This document shows, piece by piece, positions 35,493-45,625 of a stretch of 64,000 nt of DNA. The notes beneath the pieces were generated by a model. The model was given only the letters and a program-made list of their open reading frames with translations, did no database searches and was not told the DNA's origin. Both the position numbers and the translations under genes were made by a program. How positions within the stretch are numbered: position 1 is the first letter of the stretch; the number at the start of each line of letters is the position of its first letter. Origin of the DNA: Leptodontidium sp. MPI-SDFR-AT-0119 (lineage: Eukaryota; Ascomycota; Leotiomycetes; Helotiales; Leptodontidiaceae); contig JAHLEZ010000002.1 in the NCBI GenBank assembly GCA_020726505.1, positions 1,550,001-1,614,000 on the forward strand. The letters are read 5' to 3'.

Positions 35493-38400
35493 CTAAAACC
35501 ACTTCCCTGTAATCCCACCAAGAACCATATTTCGCTTCTGCTTCGAAACGTACTTGTTCACATCGTCTGCCCACCCTTGGCTATTCTCTAACATCTTATC
35601 TGTGCTGTCGCCCATGATATTCAGTTTCTCCGTCCGTTCATTCAATTGTCTGGTCATGTAGTCGCCCCATCCTTCTGTGGAAACCGTACCAGGTGGTGCC
35701 CGACTTGAACCCTGGCCGCTTGAGCGCGCCCTGTCTTCAGCTGCGGCCGCTGCCATCATGCGTTTACTTGGCGGTCGGTCTGGTCCACCGATGAGCAGAT
35801 CGAGATCAGTTGGGCTGACATATTGTGTGCCTGCGATCCATTGCAGGTTGGAGATCGTCGGGCGAGGAGGAATCAAAGCTTCGGGGTTGAAGATCTTGTC
35901 GTTGGACTTGGGGAGGCCATGACCGGTGCCCCAGACGCTGAGCATGGCTATTTCTGAAGGGCCGGTCCAGCCAAATATATCACCGGATGTGGTGACGATT
36001 GAGTTTGTAGTTCTAGTTTTATCAAGCATGGTAAGAGGTGCGACGCGGATTTCCTTGAGAGCTGGAAGGGAGAAGGCTCGTGTTGTACCGTCTCCGAAGA
36101 CGCCCACCAGAGCGTGGCCACGATCTTCGAAGTCTACTACGTTTGCAGCGTCGCAGAGGAAGTCATCGAACGTCTTGTGAGCCCCTTTTGCGGTTGCCGG
36201 CTTGAAGATGCGGACTTCTGTCTGGGTAACTTAAAACAAGTTAGCATGGGTTGGAACTAATCATAAAGAGTGTTTACCAGCTACAAGTGTGCCATGGGTC
36301 TGTTGGCCTGTTCGGAGAGCCCCAACAGCGGCTCCAGTTGCCGGCGCAGGTCTTCCAGTATCGGCAACAATCGGGGAGATGGAGATAATCCTGTCTGCTA
36401 AAGCAGAAACACCAGCGAATTGAGCAGTGTAGCCTCCATTTTGCTGGGGAAGGATCTTGAGAGTGATGACCTTGCCGAGATTCGTCCCCACGAAGCATGC
36501 AATACTGGAGTAATTGTCTCCTTCAAGAGTCATGACTCCGAATTCGATGGTAACTGCCCAGTCTGGTCTTCCGGAAGTCTGACTACTTCCTTTCTTCATG
36601 AAACTGCTACGCTTGTCGGACTTCACGAAGTCGGTCATGGTAGCACTGAAGATGACGGCTGGGCCACGGAGATCGATGATCGACAAGAAGCCCCCTTCGG
36701 AGCCCATAGCTACAAAGCCAACATCTGACATCTTGACTGCAGTGATGGGACCTTTTGCCATGTCATACAAGATAAATGGTTGCAGACCTTCCTTCAGCGA
36801 TGACTCCGCACGAGAAGTAATGTCTGTAATGCCACCAGGCTTAGTCTGTGTAGCATTTGGTGCCTCTCGTCCGAAAAGCTTATTAGCTCCCCATCTGTAG
36901 ACTACCACTTCACCAGTAGCGGTACCAACAGCCAACTCTCCTGTGCTGGATCCCATACTCAACGAAGTAATATTTACGTCGTCGTATCGGTCGAGAGCTT
37001 TTGCAATGTCTACTTGCAATGTAGCACTGTTCTCAATTTCATCATCATGACCAGCATCCCAGATCCGAACTGTGCCATCTCCATGGGCCATCTGGATAAT
37101 ATTGCGCGCCTCATATCTTCTCAGATTCTTGACACCTTCTGCACCACCACGTACTAATTGGGGACCTTGCTGACGGTTCTCAACCATACCTAGCCATCGT
37201 GTACGATCCACTGGAGTCATCGACATGGAAGTAGCGAAAGGATGAACGAATGAAACGGAAGGATGCAGTTGATTGGTAGGCGATATGGGGTATCCGCTTG
37301 GGAAAGACAATGTGATGAGCTCTCCCGAAGATAGGAGTGCAATGACAGCGATTGGATCTTGAGCGCCAGCAAAATGAGGCGAAGTGCGGGGAATAAGACA
37401 GAAATCAACGATTTCAGCGCCTGGTGGTGTGGGAAGCAGATGTGTTTTCTTCGCTTCCAAATGTGTGGAGAGGATCTGCCACGTTGAAGTGGAATAGACT
37501 GGAGTCGGGCCTAGCTCGAGGAACGAGAGCCCCTTTTCTGTGACGGTGGTTGGCATGCCACCAGCAATGAGGATTCCAGTATCATCTGGGTTGGCCTTAC
37601 AGCACCAAGCAATTTTGGAGAACGGCTCCTTTATGGCAAAAGTACCAGGTGTATTCCCAAAACTGTTAGATTGCTGTCCTGGCTTGTCAACATGCGAGTC
37701 TGACAGGGTCCTTGCCATCACAACGCGACCATCCTTGGGATCCCAAAATACGAGACTTTCATCATTGTACGCCGTCCCAACAAATGTGCCAGTCGGATGC
37801 CAGAAAACATGTACCAATTGCGGCTTCCGTACGGTGTTGTGTGACAAAGGGTCGGCATTTCCACCAGGAGCTCCCACAGGTACCTCGTACTGAAAGTACT
37901 TGATGGGTTTGTTCTGCTTGAACGAGTATATCACAGCTCCCTCTGTGTATCCGATCAAGAGCTGGCCAATATCCCGAGGATGTAATTGCATAGAGACAAT
38001 AGACATCAGTCTAGATCTTGGACTTCGTTCCCTCCAGAAATTCGGCAGTCGTAGAGGGGCCAACTTCTCCCTGTCCAAATCGTATGCAATAATCTCTCCA
38101 TTTTGAAGCCCTATCAGTGCCCAGTCAAGCATGGGATCTGTGACCAGCGTAGTCACTATTCCTGGTGGCGTGTATGATGCCAACTTCTTCTGATGTACCA
38201 GGTCCCATATTATGATTTCATTCTTCGAATCGAGGCTGATGAGGCGGTCGGAGCAGAACTGGAGGGTCTTGACAGAAGCTCGGCGGGGGTAATGTGAAGG
38301 TGACTTGAACACGCCTCTGTCCAAAGACATATATCTGTCCGCTTCCAAAATTCGACTCGTTTGTGCCTATGGCGAGGAGAGATTGTATGGGATCGTATGC

Positions 38401-38596
38401 TAAAGACCTGGGTGGGGAGTGAGGTTAGCAGTGCTGGTGGTGAGCTTCCGCGGGGTCCGTCGAGGCTTCAAACATACCCAATCTGGGAGTTGATTCCATA
38501 TCGTGCCTGGTCATCTGGAGCAAAAAGTTCTGGCAAAATGCCAGCGGATAGATCATTCTGGATACCAGCTTGCTTTCCACGTAGGAAGCCAGCCAT
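35493..38596 (-). CDS. Sro7/tomosyn-type exocytosis protein (Lgl family), with an apparent one-base insertion
   Basis: WD40 double-propeller protein that binds the plasma-membrane SNARE Sec9 and the Rab Sec4 in polarised exocytosis. Exon 1, 38596-38478: MAGFLRGKQAGIQNDLSAGI, ELFAPDDQARYGINSQIG. Exon 2, 38407-36278: SLAYDPIQSLLAIGT, SGQIYVFGQRRVQVTFTLP, then ASVKTLQFCSDRLISLDSKN, IIIWDLVHQKKLASY and many WD-like blades. Exon 3, 36217-35493, ends with an R-SNARE-like helix (DSTDKMLENSQGWADDVNKY). Around 38285-38289 the frame shifts: VTFTLP needs four C, but five are present (GGGGG on the plus strand), giving PPPSF instead of the expected RRASV. The longest open frame (from 38348) therefore starts with a spurious peptide. 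Since all other exons are clean, I think the extra base is probably a sequence error rather than a dead gene. Confidence 0.9.
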
Positions 38597-39353
38597 TTTG
38601 ATTTTGACGAGGTGGGCTGCAGTAGTTGGCAGTGTTGTTGATATGGCGAGGACCCTGGCTTCACAGCTCCGTCATCCCGCTCACCAGCTGGAAGCGTGTA
38701 TGTAGGTGAGATCATGTGACCGCCAAGTCTGTTCCGGGTTGGCATTCCTGGGCGATTAACTTTTTTATCTTCTTTGTCTTTAAAGTATTGAATTCATTGG
38801 TGGGTTATGGTGCCCCATTTATTGCTTGTCTACTGGCATTCGCACGAGTTTGCATAAATATTGCCAATACAGAAGATATCAAAGTGAGCTCAACACTCCT
38901 GGTATGCAACCTCAATTTCGCATCGACCAAGATGTATTTTGTGACCTGAAGTCAATAATCAGAGTTTCAGTCCAAGTTGAATGGGTTTATTCTACGTCTT
39001 CCAATCAAGGTTTTGCTATTTGAAGCAACAGGTTGATGGGAATGTCTCCCAGGCACTGTGCACCTGCCCCTCACAGGCGTGAGATTAAAAGAGACCAATA
39101 AATATATAATGTGAAAGCTTTTGGCTACTTACATAGTACCATTAATGAAGCGTAGGGATCTGAGTTCTCTCACTCCCATTGGAACTGGCCGTTTAGAATG
39201 GCTTGCATGCCCCTCTCACTGTTTGCAGAATGCGTAATTCACTCTACCCAACCCTTATAAGTGAAGCAACGCTCGGTAAGTAAGTTGCAAAAAGGTCTAC
39301 CGTAATTCGAGTCTCTAACACGAAGGTATTCTGACAAAAAAGAAGCAACGGAA
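38597..39353. other. Intergenic region
   Basis: Promoter side of the Sro7-like gene, then about 600 bp A/T-leaning DNA. No gene seen. Confidence 0.45.
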
Positions 39354-39440
39354 TGTGAACTGTACCCGGATTGAACGGGTGACCGCCTGGATTCAGTTCA
39401 CACTGGAATCAGGAATGATACCACTACACCAAAGCAGTAG
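39354..39440 (-). tRNA. tRNA-like locus, possibly a degenerate intron-containing tRNA
   Basis: On the minus strand there is an A-box-like TGGTGTAGTGG (39431-39421), a perfect T arm (39380-39364: stem ACCCG/CGGGT, loop TTCAATC) and a T6 Pol III terminator (39341-39336). The anticodon region (CCTGATTCCAG...TCCAGG) would need a small intron of about 11 nt and could give anticodon CCA (Trp). The 3' acceptor strand ACAGTTC has no good partner at the expected 5' position, so the cloverleaf fails as drawn. Either a pseudo-tRNA or a rearranged one. Confidence 0.35.
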
Positions 39441-39810
39441 CATCTATGTAAGATAATGTAATCGCTCAGTTGACCCAGTGACGAGAGACAGAGGATCGCG
39501 GCGAACCAACGTTCTGCGATGCACCCAACTTCCCACATAGATAGCCCATCCTCAGAAACATACCAAGAAACTACACTGTGGCTGTAACTTTCAAGACATT
39601 GAAAAAAATCGAGTTCTGTTGAGAAGAAGCGCCGAGGGCCTACACGTTCCATGTCTTACATTGCTGCCGATAAGCATACGCTACATAAGGAAAGTCACTG
39701 CATCATTCTTAATCCCAGGCAGCCCAAGGGTCCCCGGGGGTCGAAAGAAATGCGATCAATAACTCTCCACTGTGGGTGGTGCAGTCTTTGAAACCCCATG
39801 TAGTGTGCAG

Positions 39811-40389
39811 TCATGATATTCCAGATCCCAATCCTGGTCTGAGTACTGGTCGCGCTGCCCAAATCGCAGCATGTATGGCCTGGGGTATGATGGGATGAAT
39901 CAAACCTGTTAAGATGGACTGGTCGACAAAACAGTGAGTTCCGTGCGTGAGGCCGGCGATGTTTCTGAGTTGATGTCCCGTTTCAAGCATCCGTATGAAA
40001 TCGAATCCTTGGAGATTGTCCCTGAACGTTGGAACGGGAAGAAGCTGGTCTGGCGCCGTTGCGTGCATGTGTAGAGTAAACGTAGACAAGGCATCCATGA
40101 ATATAAAATCGCGTACTGCCTTGAAATATATGCCGGGGCTATCCCCTAGACGCAGAAAGTCAGTATTGAGTTCCAAATACTCGTGCCGAGCCTCATGATT
40201 TACACCAAGCATCCCACCAAGCTCTACTGGGAGGGAGTCAAATAGACCAAACCCAAGTAACGCCATGACCATGGAAAGAGAGGAAGTATTGTTATGTGCC
40301 AACAAAATCGGAAAGTCTGTGTTGGGTGTTACGAATAGGAAAGCATGGACTAACAACAACGTTTGGGAGCCGGGATGACAAAGACCCAT
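39811..40389 (-). CDS. 2EXR-like domain protein, probably incomplete
   Basis: A 192-codon frame. The middle (LPVELGGMLGVNHEARHEYL, YFKAVRDFIFMDALSTF) matches the core pattern of the fungal 2EXR family: L-x-VN-x-EAR ... YF-x-x-x-RD-x-x-F. The first part of the domain (FPxLPxELRxxIW) is missing or scrambled into MGLCHPGSQTLLLV, so the N-terminus may be decayed or a missed exon lies upstream. The C-terminal third has no similarity I know. Function of 2EXR proteins is unknown; they are abundant next to HET genes in such fungi. Confidence 0.45.
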   Translation of the reverse strand: MGLCHPGSQTLLLVHAFLFVTPNTDFPILLAHNNTSSLSMVMALLGFGLFDSLPVELGGMLGVNHEARHEYLELNTDFLRLGDSPGIYFKAVRDFIFMDALSTFTLHMHATAPDQLLPVPTFRDNLQGFDFIRMLETGHQLRNIAGLTHGTHCFVDQSILTGLIHPIIPQAIHAAIWAARPVLRPGLGSGIS

Positions 40390-40886
40390 GCATGCACATT
40401 ATAGATGCTCGATTGCGGTGAAACATTAAATTCGTGTTCTTCGTTCCTCACCAAGTAGATTTCTGCCTCCTTTGTGGCATATCAAGTTGCTCAAAGTACT
40501 TTGCGCGGACGGGTACATCTAAGCGAGGTCAGAATCACAATATCGGAATCTCAAGTCCCATATCTGGAAAGGATTCAGCCATTCGTCATCGTAAACAACG
40601 ATTTCTCCAAATTAAATAGTGTCAACTTTCAGAGAGGATAGTCTATCCTTCACTTCAGACTGTTTGCCAACGCCCAAAGACCAAGTCCGAGTTAGCCCTC
40701 TGTTTTCTAACTCGAGGACCTGAAATTTGGTTGTCCTTTCCTCATCACGGCTAGCATTCAATATCATAAAAGACTTTAGACATGGGCGAGATCGTACAAC
40801 ACTGATGTCTTTCCCGCCAACCCTCTCACCGCCATTCAACACAGTTTTTCAAAATGAAGAACAAAAACAACAAATCCCCTTCCTTC

Positions 40887-41404
40887 TTAGCAATTGACGA
40901 TGCACACTAACCCAAGAAAGCTTATGAGAGATATTACTCCCCACCGCTGACTCCTCATACCGACCCTGCCTGCTCGGCTAGTCGAAGGCGTCGATCGTGG
41001 TGGTGTCGTAGTGGGCGTGCTGGCCACAGTACCGCCTCTAGCAGCGAACCCAACTGTAACAGCACCGCTCCTACAGCCGCAACCAATCCCTCCGGATCAT
41101 CGATACGCCCTATCCTCGTATATGTGAAGCTGCTCGAGTAGTCCTCATACCACAACACAAGGGTTCGCGAGCCGTAAAGCATCAAATCGCCAACTCTGAT
41201 AGAGCCGGGGTTGGAAGCTGATGTTGGGAGTGAAGTAGGTAGTTCGGCATGTTTCTCATTGCCGTTGAGTTCGGACATTTGTAGGTTCAGAGGGAGGAGG
41301 GATTGGAATTCTGAGGCGGTGGGATTGTCGAGTAGTGAAGTAGTGAAGACGGAAGAGCCGATGGTGAGGTGGAGAGCACCCGCGGAACTGCTGTTCGTGG
41401 ACAT
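40887..41404 (-). CDS. Cyclophilin-like fold protein, with an apparent one-base frameshift
   Basis: The frame from ATG 41404 (MSTNSSSAGALHLTIGSSVF) reads TTSLLDNPTASEFQSLLPL, MSELNGNEKHAELPTSLP, PGSIRVGDLMLYGSRTLVLW and YTRIGRIDDPEGLVAAVGA. This is the cyclophilin-like fold family found in bacteria and fungi, not peptidyl-prolyl isomerase proper. At 41066-41067 the frame should read GAGAVTVGF but one G seems to be missing. One frame over, the protein continues Ala/Thr/Ser/Pro-rich (TVASTPTTTPRSTPSTS) and ends in a hydrophobic tail (WGVISLISFLGLVCIVNC) with stop at 40887. In the uncorrected frame it ends at 40955 with a low-complexity Arg/Leu tail. No signal peptide visible, so the tail's meaning is unclear. 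Confidence 0.6.
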
Positions 41405-42997
41405 CTTAAAAGTGAAGATACGCAAGTCCTGGTAGGGGACTTTGAATCGGAAGTACTGTAGCAAGGCTGGATTTGGAGTTCAGAGAATGGAGGTCGACAT
41501 GTTTGGGACTTTAGGGGATGCTTCTTATATTTTGATACCCGAGTGGGCGGATGAAATCAATAACTTTGGCATACAACCCCATGTCTAGTAAAGACACCCA
41601 CCATCATTAAACCATGTTTCCATCTGTATCTGGTTAGCTGAAGTCTACTTCAAGTATCAGCCTCAATGCTCTTACTAGTAAGCAGTCTGCATTAGCGCCG
41701 ATTCGACAACTTGGCTACAACGAGAGTGTCTTCCTGAAAGGTGCCAAGTAAAGGTAAAATTCTGTGAACAAGCACAGGATCCCGGACTCTTCCTCCTCTA
41801 TATCTTAATATTACCGATCAAATATGCTAAAAAGTTATATTTCAGAAAGGCGGATCGGCATCTCGAGATGAAAACGAAATCCCAAGGCAACTCCTCCTTC
41901 CCAGCCTTCCTAGACAAACTCACTTCATGGTCCCTGGTCACCAATATCAAGTTGCGGTGTCCATGGGATCTGAAAGTCCTCAAGAAATTGGGTCGCAATC
42001 AAAAATGATTCGCCTTTATTTGGCTCTAGTTCACGAGCATAATAACTTTTGCTCTGAGGATCGCTTCTAGCGAATGTGAGGTAGGTACAATTGCTCAGCT
42101 TCATGGCCTGCACGGCCAGTAATTATTGTCCCTTCTTTCCTGCTTTCTTTAGTCGGATTTATCTTTTGGATGAGAGTTAATGAAAATGCCAGGAGATTAT
42201 CACATGACGTCGAGGCTAGCCAACTTCGTCACCGGTGAAGCGATAACTCTTCAGGTAGGTAGGTAGCCTTCGCTCCCTGAATAAAAGTCCGTTCAAAGTC
42301 GCTAAATCATTTCAGAACATTGACTTCAAGGAAAAGCCGAGCTCGGGTTTAAGCAAGCCTTAGTTTTGATCTTTAAGTGAATTGTATAAGTAGGAAAGCA
42401 ATTCGCTTCATGGAGACGAATTTGGCGAGCCTCGCGTAAATGTGATCCACTGGGCCTAGGTAATGTGCCGCTGCTGCACAAACGTGCTAGCAACGCAACG
42501 AGGATTTAAAACTTCGTGTGAGATCGATGAATGCCGATCGGAACTTCATATTCGCAAGAGTCCTTCTTGGATCTCGAAGAATTGCCTCTGGCCGGATCCG
42601 AGGGGTCAATGGAGTGGGGCAGCTGTTGGAGCTTGAAAGTACTTACGTCCTCATCCAAGTAGACTTGGAGCAGGTTGTCAGTGTGATGTATCTAAAAGGC
42701 TTCTACTTCTTTACATAGATAGTGGGATGTTAATACTACTTGGAAACTCTGTATTATAGATTCATTCGTTGCTTGACCTTTTGTTGCGGTTTAAGAACCG
42801 AGCCCCATTACAATGGAAGTTCGTCTTAACGCCGAGTACTATATAAAGTAGGAGTCCTATGAAATCGTAAGGCTTGGAAAGCATGATTGAGATCGTTGTG
42901 TTCCGTGATGCAGCGCAGCGTCTTCGTTGAGGTGTCAAAAATTTATTTCTGTAATGTAACCAAATAAGAGGAAACCCCACATCAAGCATAACAACAT
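41405..42997. other. Intergenic region
   Basis: 1.6 kb without a supportable gene; several short chance open frames. It leads up to the tRNA-Ser gene. Confidence 0.45.
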
Positions 42998-43034
42998 GGC
43001 ACTTTGGCGGAGTGGTTAACGCGATGGCCTGCTA

Positions 43035-43054
43035 TTTGAAAGAAGAGCAAAGAC
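43035..43054 (+). other. Canonical tRNA intron (position 37/38)
   Basis: 20-nt intron at the standard eukaryotic place in the anticodon loop; includes AGC able to pair with anticodon GCT. Removed by tRNA splicing endonuclease by family knowledge. Confidence 0.85.
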
Positions 43055-43075
43055 AGCCATTTCCTTCGGGAGCGA

Positions 43076-43132
43076 GTGAGTCTTTAACTCCAGCTCAAAA
43101 ACAGGAGGAGTAAATTACTAACAGCACTCCAG
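43076..43132 (+). other. Spliceosomal-type intron inside the tRNA T arm
   Basis: 57 nt with donor GTGAGT, branch motif TACTAAC (43116-43122), and acceptor CCAG 11 nt after the branch A. Exact GT-AG removal leaves GA+GTG, TTCGAAT, CACTC, a perfect T arm. No bulge-helix-bulge fold is obvious. See finding. Confidence 0.75.
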
Positions 43133-43164
43133 GTGTTCGAATCACTCAGGTGTCGGCAAGATCA

Positions 43165-43174
43165 TTTTTTTTTT
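43165..43174 (+). terminator. RNA polymerase III terminator of tRNA-Ser
   Basis: Run of ten T starting 10 nt after the tRNA 3' end. Confidence 0.85.
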
Positions 43175-44559
43175 CTTAGCTAGACGCTCGTTCGTTAAAT
43201 TGCTCTTTGTTTGGCGTCTCTTTGACAATGCTTTGTCTCAAAGACCTTTGTTCTTCAACAAATTTTTTTTTTGGGGGAAGTAATTGCATGTTATTAGTAT
43301 TGTTATTTTTCTATCTTTTTTCAAGCTGCCTTCCATTGCCGTTAGGCGAGTCTGTTGCGAGGGCGGGGGCGGGCTGTCCCATGGCCTGGAGGGGTGGCTA
43401 GCTGGCGGTTCGGCTTCCGCTCTTTCTGTCCTGCATAATTGGCATCGGAGCACTAACACTGAATTAATATGTTCGATGTGTCTGCAATCTGGTAAGTACG
43501 GATGAGTGCCAACGAATTGGCATCACTATTGCTGAAAATGCTCAAGTTGGTGGGGTTATGCCGCCCGGTATCTGACGGGGTCACTCACTGACGACGCCGT
43601 TTGGCTACCATAGCAGCTTCGAATTCAGGAGGTCTCCAACCATCCTTCAAAGTTGGAGGCAAAGTCGGAGGCTAAGTATATACTCACTGTGCAAATGGAA
43701 ATATCTTGATTTGTCTCCCAGATTGTCGTGAGAAGATTTTGTAGACAGATTCTGCCACCCAACCAATCAATTAGATAGAGGACAGGTGCTTCGAAGGTTT
43801 CGGTGGAAACTCAAGCGAGATACGCATCGCCATTCACTTACTGGAAAACCCAGCTATTTCGCTGCAAGTCATAGTGCAAGCATCATGTTTAGCATCGAGG
43901 TCTGTGGCCAGTCAAAGCAATTTGACCTCAAAGCTAGCGTTCATAATTATGTGCCTTTCTAGTGCCGGTCGAGCCTCTTCACCAAATACACTCACTTGTT
44001 GCTGAGCCATCAAAACAAAATACCCCATTCTCTGGCAAATAGCTTCAGCCAACGCAACCTGCTTCCAATCCTAACCTACGTCCGTGTATACCCTGGGAGA
44101 GTAACACGTATTTGTATCCGAATAATGTTCAAGATTTGAGCAGCCTGTTAGGTCTCGGCTCTGCCAAGTCTGAAATGTATACTTCTGATTCATCGACTGC
44201 GCTGCTGGTGTTCAATTGCCATTCGAGTCTATCATAGGATTGCTGCAAAAGCCCCAGAGATTATGATCGAAACCCATATTGGGAGTATGTTTTGATTGGA
44301 AACACCTGCTCCAGCCACAGCGAATCCCGTTTAGCTGCCTCGGCATTCGAGATGCTCAAACCGGAGCTTTTCCCAAGGGGTTTCAACCCAAGACATCGAC
44401 ACAGCCGCCACAGCGATGCTATGACACGACCACCTCTCCGACGTCTTCAATCTGCTGTTCGGCTTCATACTTCCCGTCGAAGCATCAGTCTTTGGAAGGC
44501 AGCGGCGCCCGGGGTCAAAATAGGTCGCAGTATTTTGGATTTCCACCCAGCCAGCGACA
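43175..44559. other. Intergenic region
   Basis: 1.4 kb, including short T runs near 43262-43273. Frames at 44292-44621 and on the opposite strand have no known domain; part of this may be a 5' extension of the next gene. Confidence 0.4.
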
Positions 44560-45137
44560 ATGTCTATTCCGATCCAGCCAGTATCCAGATCGAAGTCTGG
44601 CCTTACAAGGCAAAGGGCTAAAAACGACCCCGCCAAATCGATGAGCCTCGAAGAATATATCATAGAACATGCAGAGCCAGGAATAATTCTTGTTCCCAAG
44701 GATGACAACGATAAGTCACCAGTCCCAGGCTTCATCCACACGCCACTGAGTACATACAATGCGTTCAAGAAGCTCGAGAAGGACGCGCAATCGTCAAAAT
44801 CTCAAGTGTCGAAAACACCAGGCAATGTATTCCAAGTACACATCACCCTGCCTACCACTACAAGTTACACCGAGCTGTCCCAGCTGTGGATCAATGGAGG
44901 TGGCTTGAAGTCGAGAAGCGTGAAGGCCGGTACAGAGAGTGGAACTCAGAAGCGATCATGACAGGAACGCGTCAACAGAAAGTGATTAGGATGGGAGACA
45001 AAAACAAGAAACGGAACGAGCGCATCAGCCAACAATACCCGGAGACAGTCAAGACCGAAAGCAGTGAGGGCTCGACGCAAGAGCGCCCAACGGAGGGAGG
45101 AAATCTAAGGTGGATGGGGAAGAAAGAGAGAGATTAA
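44560..45137 (+). CDS. Unrecognised charged protein, apparent one-base frameshift
   Basis: The first frame (start ATG 44560, or ATG 44641 MSLEEYIIEHAEPGIILVPK) reads as ordered protein: DDNDKSPVPGFIHTPLSTYN, AFKKLEKDAQSSKSQ, FQVHITLPTTTSYTELSQL. At about 44888 the sensible reading moves one base (DQWRWLEVEKREGRYREWNS) and continues to a stop at 45137 with a Lys/Arg/Glu-rich tail. A missing G in CTGTGG(G)AT would make it one protein. I do not recognise a family. It could also be a chance overlap of two frames. Confidence 0.35.
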
Positions 45138-45625
45138 TGGAAGGCGCATGCTGAGAGGACACCCTCAGCGGATATCATGCTTGAAGATCAACCAGCAAGC
45201 GTAGATGAACACATAGCAGGGCACAGGGGCAAAGGAGGATATCAGAGGAAGGTGAAGTACGATTCTTTCAGTCGAATCTATCGCCAAGCTTCGCACTCTA
45301 CTAGGCCCGCCAGCGGCTTTTAACAAAAGGCGAGTCGAGGGAATGGGTGGAAGCCGAAATGCATCCAATTAAGCATCTATAATAAAGACCGCTCCATTCA
45401 TAGCATACAAAAGCAGCAAAATAAAATGAAAACGTCTCAACTTTGTGCGAATGATTATTTCCCTTCTTGCCATTGGTTGACGCTAACTACCCAAACCAAA
45501 ACATGTGGCTTGTGGCTGAAATCTGGACTTCGCTAGTTCGGAGGGAGGCTATCCCCAACTAGCCAGTCACTATCCCGAGGAGGCATTGAATATTTGGATG
45601 CCGAACGCTTCGATAGGGTACCGCA
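45138..45625. other. Intergenic region
   Basis: About 490 bp; nothing supportable. Confidence 0.4.

Larger units (their letters stand above)
42998..43155 (+). tRNA. tRNA-Ser(GCT) with two introns, one in the T arm
   Basis: The cloverleaf is complete after removing two pieces. Acceptor GGCACTT (42998-43004) pairs with AGGTGTC (43148-43154); discriminator G (43155) as expected for Ser. D stem GCG/CGC. Anticodon stem ATGGC/GCCAT, anticodon GCT at 43031-43033. The canonical intron after position 37 is 43035-43054 (20 nt) and contains AGC complementary to the anticodon. The variable arm (43061-43073) folds as TTCC(TTCG)GGAG-type hairpin with a C(UUCG)G loop. The T stem GAGTG starts at 43074 but is interrupted after GA by a 57-nt insertion (43076-43132); then GTG, loop TTCGAAT and stem CACTC follow. 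Mature length 81 nt, right for a long-arm tRNA. A T10 Pol III terminator lies at 43165-43174. A and B boxes are intact. Confidence 0.88.

Noticed and set aside
38296..38348. Start of the Sro7-like protein at the longest open frame (MEADRYMSLDRG)
   Set aside because: The family sequence continues upstream in another frame (SGQIYVFGQRRVQ), so this start is an effect of the one-base shift.
43207..43505. Open frames just after the tRNA-Ser gene
   Set aside because: They begin in the T-rich terminator zone, carry no domain and look like chance.
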